From positions 1 to 64,000 of the forward strand of contig DASYAG010000093.1 in NCBI GenBank assembly GCA_036501485.1: 64,000 bases of DNA, read 5' to 3'. How positions within the stretch are numbered: the first letter of the stretch is position 1; every line of letters begins with the position of its first letter. Source of the stretch: PALSA-607 sp036501485. Its GTDB lineage: Bacteria > Actinomycetota > Actinomycetes > Acidothermales > Acidothermaceae. The notes under the pieces are model-generated. The model was not told the DNA's origin. It did not search any database and worked only from the letters and a program-made list of their open reading frames with translations. Made by a program: the position numbers and the translations under genes. This document shows positions 35,618-43,839 of this stretch, one piece after another.

Positions 35618-36460
35618 TCAGGGAACGGTGAGGATCTCTGCGCCGGCCTCTGTGACCAGGACCGTGTGTTCGAACTGGGCGGTACGGGCGTGGTCCTTGG
35701 TGACGACGGTCCAGCCATCTGGCCACACGTCGTAGTCGACCGTGCCGAGGGTCAACATGGGCTCGATGGTGAACGTCATGCCCACCAGCATCGGCAAGTC
35801 GTATTCGGGCAGGTCGTAGTGCGGCACGATGAGGCCAGAGTGGAACAGCGTGCCGATGCCGTGGCCGGTGAAGTCACGGACGACTCCGTAGCCGAAGCGC
35901 TTGGCGTAGCTCTCGATGACCCGGCCGATGACGTTGAACGACCGGCCGGGAGCCACCGAGCGGATGGCCCGGTCGAGGGCCTCTCGAGTGCGCTCGACAA
36001 GCAGCCGGGACTCTTCGTTGACCTCGCCGACGAGGAATGTCGCGTTCGTATCGCCGTGGACGCCGCCGATGAAGGCGGTGATGTCGATGTTGAGGATGTC
36101 GCCATCGACCGCTTCGGTTGAGTCGGGTATGCCGTGACAGATGACCTCGTTCAGCGACGTGCAGAGCGATTTCGGGAAGCCGCGGTAGCCCAGCGTTGAC
36201 GGGTACGCACCGTGGTCGCACAGGAACTCGTGACCGATGCGATCGAGCTCGTCGGTGGTCACACCGGGCACGATGTGGCGGCCGACTTCGGCGAGGGCCT
36301 GTGCCGCGAGGCGGCCCGCGATGCGCATGGAGGCGATCGTCTCGGCGTCCTTTACCTCGACCTCGCTGCGCTGCTGCCAGCGCGACTCATCGACGTAGTA
36401 CGGCCGTTCGATCGTAGGCGGGACGGCGCGGCGTGCGGTCTGTACGCCTGGACTCAACAC
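35618..36460 (-). CDS. map: Type I methionyl aminopeptidase
   Basis: A 280-residue metalloenzyme that removes N-terminal Met from new proteins. Metal ligands are in the expected order: ILNIDITAFIGGVHGDTNATF (two Asp), GHGIGTLFHSG (His), FTIEPML (Glu) and EHTVLV (Glu). CHGIP carries the substrate His. The about 30-residue N-terminal extension (ERPYYVDESRWQ) is typical of actinobacterial MAP Ic. GTG 36460 has no strong ribosome-binding site, so the exact start is uncertain. Confidence 0.92.
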   Translation of the reverse strand: MLSPGVQTARRAVPPTIERPYYVDESRWQQRSEVEVKDAETIASMRIAGRLAAQALAEVGRHIVPGVTTDELDRIGHEFLCDHGAYPSTLGYRGFPKSLCTSLNEVICHGIPDSTEAVDGDILNIDITAFIGGVHGDTNATFLVGEVNEESRLLVERTREALDRAIRSVAPGRSFNVIGRVIESYAKRFGYGVVRDFTGHGIGTLFHSGLIVPHYDLPEYDLPMLVGMTFTIEPMLTLGTVDYDVWPDGWTVVTKDHARTAQFEHTVLVTEAGAEILTVP

Positions 36461-36657
36461 GCGGCCTCGATCACTGCGTGTAGCGGCTGCATATCCATCA
36501 GTCTACGTGTCCGGTTGCCGCCGATGACCCTTGCAATTGGCGAAGCGGCGGCTCCCGATGTGCTGGGAGCTCGCCGCCTCGTCGTGACGTCGTGCCGTCT
36601 GCCATTCGTCGAACGGTGGTGCTGGGTCGCGCTAGGTCGCGCTAGGTCACTGCAGGA

Positions 36658-37566
36658 CTAGCTCGCTGTTACGCGCTTGCGAGGAGCTGCCTTGCGAACC
36701 GTCGTCTTGCGGACCGCGGTCTTGCGAGGAGCGGCCTTACGGACGGTCGTCCGCTTGACGGCTGCCTTGCGAGGAGCAGCAGCCTTGCGAGCAGTGGTCT
36801 TACGTGCCGTTGTCTTGCGCGCCGTGGTCTTCTTGGCGGCAGTCTTACGGGCTGTGGTCTTGCGGACTGTGGTCTTCTTCGCCGCAGTCTTACGGGCTGC
36901 GGTGGTCTTCTTGGCCGCAGTCTTCCTTGCCGTGGTCTTCTTCGCTGCTGCCTTGCGAGGAGCAGCCTTGCGAGCGGTGGTCTTGCGCGCAGTGGTCTTC
37001 TTGGCCGCAGTCTTACGGGCTGTGGTCTTGCGCGCGGTCGTCTTCTTCGCTGCTGCCTTGCGAGGAGCAGCCTTACGAGCGGTGGTCTTCTTCGCTGCAG
37101 TCTTCCTTGCGGTGGTCTTCTTCGCCGCGGTCTTGCGGACCGTGGCCTTCTTTGCGGCAGTCTTTCTGGCTGCGGTGGTCTTCTTCGCCGCAGTCTTCCG
37201 GACAGCCGTCTTCTTGGCTGCTGCCTTGCGGGGAGCGGCCTTCTTTGCAGTGGTCTTCTTCGCCGCGGTCTTGCGGACCGTGGTCTTCTTTGCTGCCGTC
37301 TTGCGTGCAGCGGTCGTCTTCTTCGCGGCCGCCTTACGCGGGGCCGCAGCCTTGCGTGTGGTGGTCTTCTTGGCGACTGTCGACGATGCACTGCGATCGT
37401 CGACGCTGGCGCCTGACAGGTTCTTTTGCACGGATGCAATCGCCGCCTTTGCAGCTCGTAGGTTGGGATGGTCTGCTGAAGTAGCCAGAATCTGACCGGT
37501 GGGGCCTTCGAGAGTGAACGTGAACTTGCCGGTCCGGCCCTTTCGCAATACAACCTTCGCCGGCAC
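36658..37566 (-). CDS. DUF1508 domain protein with long histone-H1-like Lys/Ala tail
   Basis: A 302-residue protein in two parts. Residues about 8-50 form one DUF1508/YegP-type module (GKFTFTLEGPTGQILATSADHPNLRAAKAAIASVQKN). Residues about 66-300 are repeats of AAKKTTxRK, TARKT and AAPRKAA, strongly basic and disordered like eukaryotic H1 or mycobacterial HupB tails. It probably binds DNA or RNA and compacts the nucleoid (inference). GTG 37566 has GAGGAGG 5 nt upstream. The repeats create long shadow frames on both strands; the N-terminal domain and ribosome-binding site identify the true frame. Divergent from DedA. Confidence 0.85.
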   Translation of the reverse strand: MPAKVVLRKGRTGKFTFTLEGPTGQILATSADHPNLRAAKAAIASVQKNLSGASVDDRSASSTVAKKTTTRKAAAPRKAAAKKTTAARKTAAKKTTVRKTAAKKTTAKKAAPRKAAAKKTAVRKTAAKKTTAARKTAAKKATVRKTAAKKTTARKTAAKKTTARKAAPRKAAAKKTTARKTTARKTAAKKTTARKTTARKAAPRKAAAKKTTARKTAAKKTTAARKTAAKKTTVRKTTARKTAAKKTTARKTTARKTTARKAAAPRKAAVKRTTVRKAAPRKTAVRKTTVRKAAPRKRVTAS

Positions 37567-37737
37567 TCATGCCTCCTCGGCAGATGGTTCCGGTCTGCGA
37601 CCGGGACGTCGAACACAACGATGACACTGACATCAACGTGATGCTAGGAACCATGCCGCGTTCTTCTCGGACATTTTGTAGCGCATTTTCGGTGCTGAGT
37701 GGTGACGGTGTGACGCGTGATACGTGAAGATGTGCCC

Positions 37738-38343
37738 ATGGATGGCCTCGTTGAACATATTTTGCGGTTACCAAGTTGGATCGCATTACTCGTTGTGTTC
37801 GCGATGCCCGCACTCGAAGCGTCGACATTCCTTGGATTTATCTTTCCCGGCGAGATCGCATGTCTACTCGGTGGCGTGCTCGCATACGAAAGCAAGGTGT
37901 CACTTGCAGTAGTCATCGTCGTTGCAATCGCGGGTGCGGTGATTGGCGACAGTGTCGGTTTCGCGATCGGCTACAAGTACGGCGACAAGCTGCTCAGGAA
38001 GCTTCCGGCGCGCATCATCAAGCCGGAGAACGTCGTCCGCACGAAAGAACTGATTGTGCGACTTGGTGGTCGTGCGGTATTCGTCGGCCGGTTCACCGCC
38101 GCGTTGCGGGCGCTTGTACCGGGCTTCGCTGGCGCCTCGAAGATGCCGTACCGAACGTTTCTGGTCTGGAATTTCGCCGGTGGATCCCTATGGGCGACGG
38201 CGGTCGTTGTTGCGGGTTACCTCGCCGGGAAGTCGTGGCATCGGGTCGCCTCCGACATCAGCATCGTTGGCTGGGTGGTGCTCGGCCTGGTCATTGCTCT
38301 CGGGGTCGTTTGGTTTTTGCGCCGGCATCGTCAGAGTCACTGA
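37738..38343 (+). CDS. DedA-family membrane protein
   Basis: A 201-residue inner-membrane protein of the DedA/SNARE-associated family, implicated in lipid flipping (undecaprenyl phosphate or PE scramblase-like) and membrane homeostasis. Conserved motifs: PALEASTFLGFIFPGEIACLLGGVLA (E in the re-entrant loop), GAVIGDSVGFAIGYKYGDKLL and FVGRFTAALRALVPGFAGASKMPYRTFLVWNFAGG with the key Arg residues. Earlier starts at 37717 or 37732 are open. The end of the gene is duplicated downstream and overlaps the opposing gene by 53 bp. Confidence 0.88.
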   Translation: MDGLVEHILRLPSWIALLVVFAMPALEASTFLGFIFPGEIACLLGGVLAYESKVSLAVVIVVAIAGAVIGDSVGFAIGYKYGDKLLRKLPARIIKPENVVRTKELIVRLGGRAVFVGRFTAALRALVPGFAGASKMPYRTFLVWNFAGGSLWATAVVVAGYLAGKSWHRVASDISIVGWVVLGLVIALGVVWFLRRHRQSH

Positions 38344-38950
38344 CAGCATCGTCAGAGTCACCGACCGCGTCGAGGATGCGGCCCAACCGTCGCCGGACCG
38401 CGCCGATGCGGCCCTTCGCGGCGATCGTCGATTCACCTGCGGCCGCACTCACCAAGTGAGAGACGACGTCGAACTCCGGAACCACGATTCCCTCATTCGA
38501 CGCCCCCGGCACCCACAAGCTCTCGTGCGCCAACCCCTCAAGCTCGGTGTCACCGGCGTCCAGCGCGAACACGGTGGCGCCGATCCGGCGCGCATCTGCC
38601 ACTCGTTCGAGCAACTGCTCGGGTGCGGCGTCGGGTGCAACGACGAACACCGTCTCGCCTCGAGCGATCTGTTCAAGCCGCTGTAGCCCGATTGCAAGAT
38701 GCGGCGGCGCATTCGGCGGGGGAGACCACCGCACTAACACAGGCGCGAGCCCGGGCAGATCTGACCAACGCGCTTCGTCGTCAAGGTGCGCTGCGAAGTG
38801 CCACGGCTCCTCTGTGGGGGTGCCAACCAGCAGCAATCCGCCGACGTCGTGCGGTGCGCGACGCAATGCCTGACCGAATGTTCGGGTGCGTTCGACCCAT
38901 CCGGTGCCCGCCAGCAGGTCGCGCATGAGCGCGATGCGCGCGCGGTCCAT
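38291..38950 (-). CDS. Conserved-looking hypothetical protein
   Basis: A 219-residue protein of unknown function. It begins MDRARIALMRDLLAGTGWVERTRTFGQALRRAPHDVGGLLLVGTP, followed by alpha/beta stretches such as ETVFVVAPDAAPEQLLERVADARRIGATVFALDAGD. That pattern reads like a Rossmann-like or SIS-like domain, though no motif confirms it. GGAGG lies 5 nt before ATG 38950, so translation is likely. The C-terminus contains the acidic repeat DSDDAVSDSDDA, produced by the duplicated DedA gene end on the opposite strand. Divergent from the F420 reductase gene. Confidence 0.65.
   Translation of the reverse strand: MDRARIALMRDLLAGTGWVERTRTFGQALRRAPHDVGGLLLVGTPTEEPWHFAAHLDDEARWSDLPGLAPVLVRWSPPPNAPPHLAIGLQRLEQIARGETVFVVAPDAAPEQLLERVADARRIGATVFALDAGDTELEGLAHESLWVPGASNEGIVVPEFDVVSHLVSAAAGESTIAAKGRIGAVRRRLGRILDAVGDSDDAVSDSDDAGAKTKRPREQ
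38325..38364. repeat. Duplicated end of DedA gene
   Basis: GCATCGTCAGAGTCACTGA (38325-38343), containing the last codons and stop of the DedA gene, is repeated with one change at 38346-38364. The period is 21 bp. Confidence 0.85.
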
Positions 38951-39014
38951 CAACACCTCCAGCGAACGACGGCAGCTGTCTCAGTATGGCGGCGTGGCTG
39001 CGAGGATGACGTTC

Positions 39015-39668
39015 ATGAGTGATGAGCAGCTCAGGACGATCGGCATTCTCGGCGGCACTGGCGACCAAGGTCGCGGGCTCGCGTATCGGTGGGCGGTGGC
39101 TGGTCTCGACGTCATCGTCGGCTCTCGAGATGCGCAGCGAGCGCAGGTTGCCGCCGCCGAGATCGGATTCGGCGTGCGTGGTGCTGCGAACCTCGAGGTG
39201 GCTGCGAACGCCGACATCGTCGTCGTTGCGGTGCCGTGGGATGGCCACGCCGACCTGCTCGAGTCTGTCGCTGCGCTAGCGGTCGGCAAGATTGTGGTGG
39301 ACTGCGTGAATCCGATCGGCTTCGACGATAAGGGCGCGTACCCACTTGAAGTCGCTGAGGGAAGTGCGGCACAGCAGGCGGCCGCGATCTTGCCAGGCAG
39401 TCGTGTCGTTGCCGCGTTCCATCATGTGTCGGCGGTGCTGCTGAATGACCGCGCCGTCGATGCCATCGACTGCGACATCATGGTGCTTGGTGAAGACCGC
39501 GCCGCGACCGACATTGTCGTGCAACTGGCCGCGACCATTCCGGGTGCGCGCGGGTTCTACGCCGGTCGGTTGCGCAACGCACATCAGATCGAAGCGTTAA
39601 CAGCGAACCTGATTTCGGTTAACCGCCGTTATAAGGCACACGCAGGCATCAGGTTGACTGACGTCTGA
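39015..39668 (+). CDS. npdG: NADPH-dependent F420 reductase
   Basis: A 217-residue Rossmann oxidoreductase transferring hydride between NADPH and coenzyme F420. The cofactor site is IGILGGTGDQGRGLAYRWA, followed by VIVGSRDAQRA, which recognises the NADPH phosphate. VVVAVPWDGHADLL, VVDCVNPIGFDDKGAYPL and VAAFHHVSAVLLND match the Fno/NpdG family. Its presence indicates that the organism uses F420. ATG 39015 has GAGG 9 nt upstream; ATG 39006 is also possible. Confidence 0.88.
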   Translation: MSDEQLRTIGILGGTGDQGRGLAYRWAVAGLDVIVGSRDAQRAQVAAAEIGFGVRGAANLEVAANADIVVVAVPWDGHADLLESVAALAVGKIVVDCVNPIGFDDKGAYPLEVAEGSAAQQAAAILPGSRVVAAFHHVSAVLLNDRAVDAIDCDIMVLGEDRAATDIVVQLAATIPGARGFYAGRLRNAHQIEALTANLISVNRRYKAHAGIRLTDV

Positions 39669-39687
39669 CGCGCGCGAGTAGGAGTGC

Positions 39688-40521
39688 CTAGTTGTACGAG
39701 TGCTCAGCGTCGGGGTAATCGCGCGACTTCACGTCGTCCGCAAATCGCTTTGCGGCATCAAGCAGCACTCCGCGCACGTCGGCATAGGGCTTCACGAACT
39801 TCGGCACCGCACCGGAAGTAGCGGATCGCATGCCTGCCATGTCTGTCCAGACCAGTACCTGTGCGTCGCACTCAATACCGGCGCCGATGCCGATCGTGGG
39901 GACGGTCAGCTCGGCGGTTACCCGCTTCGCGAGGTCACTAGGCACCATTTCGAGTACTACCGCGAAGACTCCCGCGGCTTGCAAGGCGAGCGCGTCATCG
40001 ATGACGCGCTCGGCATCGGTACCGCGACCCTGCACCCGGTAGCCGCCGAGGCCGTAAACGCTCTGCGGTGTGAAGCCGATGTGGCCCATGACAGGAATTC
40101 CGGCGTCGACGACCGTGCGTGCGTGCTCCGCGACCCGCGCGCCACCCTCGAACTTCACCGCGTGCGCGCCAGCTTCCTTCATGAACCGTACGGACGTCTC
40201 GAGGGCCTGCTGCGGTGAGAGCTGGTACGAGCCGAACGGGAGGTCGGCGACCACAAGCGCGGTCTGGGTGCCCCGGACCACGGCGCGGACCAGCGGCAAC
40301 AGCTCGTCGACAGTCACCGAAACGGTGTCGGGATAGCCGAGAACATTGTTCGCCGCGGAGTCGCCGACGAGCAGCACGTCGATCCCGGCCGCCTCGAAAA
40401 TGCCGGCAGTGAGTTGGTCGTAGGAGGTGAGCATCGCCCACCGCTGTCCGGCGTCCTTGCGCTTTTGGAGCTCGTGAACACCCAGCCGGGTCGGGCGAGA
40501 CGGGGTTGCGGCAGCAGTCAT
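39688..40521 (-). CDS. panB: 3-methyl-2-oxobutanoate hydroxymethyltransferase
   Basis: A 277-residue TIM-barrel enzyme forming ketopantoate from alpha-ketoisovalerate and methylene-THF, first step of pantothenate/CoA synthesis. Conserved blocks: AMLTSYDQLTAGIFEAAGIDVLLVGDSAANNVLGY, AVKFEGGARVAEH, MGHIGFTPQSVYGLGGYRVQGRG, VVLEMVP and GIGAGIECDAQVLVWTDMAG. The active-site metal Asp and catalytic Glu are in place. It precedes nadE, as expected from the actinobacterial panB–glnA neighbourhood. Confidence 0.95.
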   Translation of the reverse strand: MTAAATPSRPTRLGVHELQKRKDAGQRWAMLTSYDQLTAGIFEAAGIDVLLVGDSAANNVLGYPDTVSVTVDELLPLVRAVVRGTQTALVVADLPFGSYQLSPQQALETSVRFMKEAGAHAVKFEGGARVAEHARTVVDAGIPVMGHIGFTPQSVYGLGGYRVQGRGTDAERVIDDALALQAAGVFAVVLEMVPSDLAKRVTAELTVPTIGIGAGIECDAQVLVWTDMAGMRSATSGAVPKFVKPYADVRGVLLDAAKRFADDVKSRDYPDAEHSYN

Positions 40522-40577
40522 GGGGGTGAACCCAACCTTTCAGGCCTCGAGTCGCCGTTCGGCGTACCCGGGCACTT

Positions 40578-42377
40578 CTATTCTCGCACGCGGTCGCTCG
40601 GTTCGGCGGACGGTTCGCGCCAGCGATTCGTGATCGGCAGCCGGCGGTCGCGGCCGAAGTTGCGGCCGCTGATCTTCGGTCCGGGTGGGTACTGGCGGCG
40701 CTTGTATTCCGAGCCGTCAACGAGCCTGATCACCCGATCGACGATGGCCGGGTCGTGCCCCGCGGCGATAAGCGCGTCGCGACCCAGGTCGTGCTCGATG
40801 TAGGCCCCGAGAACGCGGTCAAGCACTTCGTAATCGGGAAGTGAGTCGCTGTCGAGTTGCTCCGGGCGCAGCTCGGCGGACGGCGGCTTTTCGATCGAGT
40901 TCTGCGGAATCGGCGGTTCGTCTCCGGTGGTGACCTGGGCGTTGCGCCAGCGCGCGAGCCGCCATACCAGTGTCTTCGGCACATCTTTGATCGGAGCGAA
41001 TCCGCCAGCCGAATCGCCGTAAAGGGTCGAGTAGCCCGTCGCCAGCTCGCTCTTGTTGCCGGTTGTCAGCACCAGGTGGCCGTGCTCGTTCGACAGCCCC
41101 ATGAGAATCGTGCCGCGAACGCGAGCCTGCAGATTCTCCGCGGCCAGGCCGTGCAACTCGACGTCCTTTTCGAACGCCGTCACGATGTCGCCGATCGGCA
41201 CCACCGTGTGGGTGGTTCCTTGTCGGCGCGCGAGCTCGGCTGCGTCGGCTAGTGAGTGCTCGCTCGACCAGCGGCTCGGCAACGCCACCGTGTGAACGGC
41301 GTCGGCCCCGAGGGCGTCAACGGCAATTGTTGCGACCAGCGCAGAGTCGATACCACCGGAGAGTCCGAGCACGACTGACGCGAACCCGTTCTTGCGCACG
41401 TAGTCGCGGGTCGCTGCGACCAACGCGCCGTATACCTCAGCTTCGGCACCGAGTGGCGGTGCCAGCCCACCCAAAAGCGCTTCGTAGTGCGGAAGCGGCG
41501 GCGTCCGCAAGTCAATCCGATTGATGTGCATCAAGGTGCCGTCGCGCACGTCGACACCGCCGATGCGATTGTCGACCGCCGCAGGCAGCGCCAGGTCGAC
41601 AACGACAAGGCCTTCCTCGAAGCGCGGCGCGCGCGCCAGCGGTTGGCCCTCGGGTGTGACGACGAAGGAGTCGCCATCGAACACCAACTCGTCTTGGCCG
41701 CCGACCATGTTGACGTAGGCAAGTGTCGCGTTTGCTTCTGCAGCGCGCCGTTGGGCAAGCCGCAAACGAACGTCTCCCTTGCCGCGTTCGAACGGCGAGG
41801 CGTTGACATTGACGACGAGTCCGGCAGTCGCGTGGCCTGCCGCCGTCAGCGGCCCGCCGTCCTGCCATAGGTCTTCGCATACCGTCATGGCGATGTCGAT
41901 GCCGAGGTGGCGCACTACTGGCAGCTGGTCGCCGCGACTGAAATAGCGGAGCTCGTCGAAGACGCCGTAGTTGGGCAAGTGGTGCTTTGCATAGCGGGCG
42001 GCAACCTGACCGCGAAACAGGAACGCGGCGGCGTCGCAAGGCAACTGGTGTGCGGCGTTGTCCGACCTGGAAACCGAGACGCTCGCGATTCGGTGCGGCC
42101 GTTCGAGGTAGCCGACGATGACTGCGAGTTCGCCAAGACCAACTGCGGCGAGTTGGGTCGCCAGGCTCTGGATCAGCGTGGCTGATGCCTCGATGAACGA
42201 CTCGCGCAGCACCAGATCTTCCGGCGGATAACCGGTCAGCATCATCTCCGGGAACGCGACGACGTGGGCGCCGCGCGCAGCCGCGTGCTTCGACCAGGAA
42301 ACGACAAGTTCGGCGTTGCCCGCGAGGTCGCCGACAACGGGGTCGACCTGGGCAAGGGCGAGTCTGAGCTGCGGCAC
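40578..42377 (-). CDS. nadE: Glutamine-dependent NAD+ synthetase
   Basis: A 599-residue two-domain enzyme. The N-terminal nitrilase-type glutaminase (Glu in VVAFPEMMLTGYPPEDL, Cys in MTVCEDLWQDGG) supplies ammonia. The C-terminal synthetase has the P-loop LGLSGGIDSALVATIAVDALG, plus NKSELATGYSTLYGDSAGGFAPIKDVPKT, and uses ATP to amidate deamido-NAD. Length is normal for the bacterial fused form. GTG 42377 is preceded by TACGCT with a 6-nt gap, suggesting a leaderless mRNA. Confidence 0.95.
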   Translation of the reverse strand: MPQLRLALAQVDPVVGDLAGNAELVVSWSKHAAARGAHVVAFPEMMLTGYPPEDLVLRESFIEASATLIQSLATQLAAVGLGELAVIVGYLERPHRIASVSVSRSDNAAHQLPCDAAAFLFRGQVAARYAKHHLPNYGVFDELRYFSRGDQLPVVRHLGIDIAMTVCEDLWQDGGPLTAAGHATAGLVVNVNASPFERGKGDVRLRLAQRRAAEANATLAYVNMVGGQDELVFDGDSFVVTPEGQPLARAPRFEEGLVVVDLALPAAVDNRIGGVDVRDGTLMHINRIDLRTPPLPHYEALLGGLAPPLGAEAEVYGALVAATRDYVRKNGFASVVLGLSGGIDSALVATIAVDALGADAVHTVALPSRWSSEHSLADAAELARRQGTTHTVVPIGDIVTAFEKDVELHGLAAENLQARVRGTILMGLSNEHGHLVLTTGNKSELATGYSTLYGDSAGGFAPIKDVPKTLVWRLARWRNAQVTTGDEPPIPQNSIEKPPSAELRPEQLDSDSLPDYEVLDRVLGAYIEHDLGRDALIAAGHDPAIVDRVIRLVDGSEYKRRQYPPGPKISGRNFGRDRRLPITNRWREPSAEPSDRVRE

Positions 42378-42383
42378 ATCACC

Positions 42384-42389
42384 AGCGTA
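42384..42389 (-). promoter_or_regulatory. Putative -10 box for leaderless nadE
   Basis: TACGCT on the minus strand ends 6 nt before GTG 42377. Confidence 0.45.
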
Positions 42390-42461
42390 GTTGGGCGTTC
42401 AGGCACCCGTCGTTCGGCGCGGCGTAATACCGAAGTAACGTGATATCGAGAGGATCACACC

Positions 42462-43823
42462 ATGGATAAACAGACCGAGTTCGTGCTGCGCACCCTTGAG
42501 GAGCGCGACATCCGCTTCGTGCGGCTGTGGTTCACGGACGTGCTTGGCTTCCTGAAGTCGGTCGCCGTTGCACCGGCTGAGCTCGAAGGCGCCTTTGCCG
42601 AAGGCATCGGATTCGACGGTTCGGCCATCGAGGGATTCGCCCGCGTCTACGAGGCGGACATGCTCGCCAAGCCAGATCCGGCGACGTTCCAGATCCTGCC
42701 CTGGCGATCGGAGTCGCCCGGGACTGCCCGCATGTTCTGCGACATCTTGATGCCCGACGGATCGCCGAGTTGGGCCGACTCTCGGTATGTGCTGAAGCGC
42801 GCACTTGCCCGGGCCTCTGAGCTCGGCTTCACCTTCTACACCCACCCCGAGATCGAGTTCTTCCTTTTCGAGCGCGCACCAAAGCCCGGCGAAGCGCCGG
42901 TGCCGGCCGACTCGAGCGGGTACTTCGACCACACGCCGCACGGGGTCGGGCACGACTTTCGTCGGCAGGCGATCACGATGCTCGAATCGATGGGCATCTC
43001 GGTCGAGTTCAGCCACCACGAAGGTGCGCCGGGGCAGCAGGAGATCGATCTGCGCTACGCCGATGCGCTGACCACGGCCGACAACATCATGACGTTTCGA
43101 CAGGTCATGAAGCAGGTTGCTCTCGAGCAAGACGTCTACGCCTCGTTCATGCCCAAGCCGTTCACCGAGTTCCCCGGTTCGGGCATGCACACCCACCTGT
43201 CGCTATTCGAGGGTGACCGCAACGCGTTCTTCGAGGCCGGCGCGCAATACCAACTCTCCAAGACGGCGCGCGCGTTCATTGCCGGCATCTTGGCGCATGC
43301 GTCGGAGATCACCGCCGTCACCAACCAGTTCGTCAACAGCTACAAGCGTTTGTGGGGCGCGACGTCACTTTCGGCGGGCGCCGGCGGCGAGGCTCCGTCG
43401 TACGTGTGCTGGGGTCACAACAACCGTTCGGCGCTGGTCCGGGTGCCGATGTACAAGCCGCTGAAGGGCAACTCGACCAGGGTCGAGATCCGCTCACCAG
43501 ATCCGGCCTGCAATCCGTACCTCGCGTTTGCCCTGCTCCTCGGCGCCGGGCTAAAAGGCATCGAAGAGGGCTACGACCTTCCCGAGGGCGCCGAAGACGA
43601 CGTGTGGGCGCTCACCGAGGCCGAACGCCGTGCCATGGGCATCAAGCCGCTGCCGGCCTCACTCGCCGAAGCCATCGCGGTGATGGAGACGTCGGAGTTG
43701 GTTGCGAACGTCCTCGGCGAGCACGTGTTCGACTTCTTCCTACGCAACAAGCGCGAGGAGTGGGCCGACTACCAGCGCCAGGTCACCGCCTACGAGCGGG
43801 ATCGCTACCTGCCCATCCTTTGA
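42462..43823 (+). CDS. glnA2: Glutamine synthetase, second type I copy (GlnA2)
   Basis: A 453-residue type I glutamine synthetase. Catalytic elements: FDGSAIEGFARVYEADML, EIEFFLFE (metal Glu), NIMTFRQVMKQVALEQDVYASFMPKPF, SGMHTHLSLF, TNQFVNSYKRLW and NRSALVRVP. Unlike GlnA1 it lacks the KDLY adenylylation motif; the matching region reads EEGYDLPEGAEDD. It is therefore probably not a GlnE target. Mycobacterial glnA2 has the same position before glnE. GAGAGG lies about 8 nt before ATG 42462. glnE starts 17 bp downstream. Confidence 0.93.
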   Translation: MDKQTEFVLRTLEERDIRFVRLWFTDVLGFLKSVAVAPAELEGAFAEGIGFDGSAIEGFARVYEADMLAKPDPATFQILPWRSESPGTARMFCDILMPDGSPSWADSRYVLKRALARASELGFTFYTHPEIEFFLFERAPKPGEAPVPADSSGYFDHTPHGVGHDFRRQAITMLESMGISVEFSHHEGAPGQQEIDLRYADALTTADNIMTFRQVMKQVALEQDVYASFMPKPFTEFPGSGMHTHLSLFEGDRNAFFEAGAQYQLSKTARAFIAGILAHASEITAVTNQFVNSYKRLWGATSLSAGAGGEAPSYVCWGHNNRSALVRVPMYKPLKGNSTRVEIRSPDPACNPYLAFALLLGAGLKGIEEGYDLPEGAEDDVWALTEAERRAMGIKPLPASLAEAIAVMETSELVANVLGEHVFDFFLRNKREEWADYQRQVTAYERDRYLPIL

Positions 43824-43827
43824 CAGA

Positions 43828-43833
43828 TAACGT
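43828..43833 (+). promoter_or_regulatory. Putative -10 box between glnA2 and glnE
   Basis: TAACGT ends 6 nt before GTG 43840, so glnE may have its own leaderless transcript besides read-through from glnA2. Confidence 0.4.
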
Positions 43834-43839
43834 CAAGGC

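Noticed and set aside
36658..37616. CRISPR-like or noncoding repeat array, and long frames on both strands
   Set aside because: The DNA repeats follow codon units of a Lys/Ala/Thr-rich tail in one minus-strand frame with a DUF1508 start and a good ribosome-binding site; there are no constant-length spacers.
42400..42461. GlnR box before glnA2
   Set aside because: GTAAT and GTAAC are 6 bp apart, but the required GAAAC half-sites are missing.
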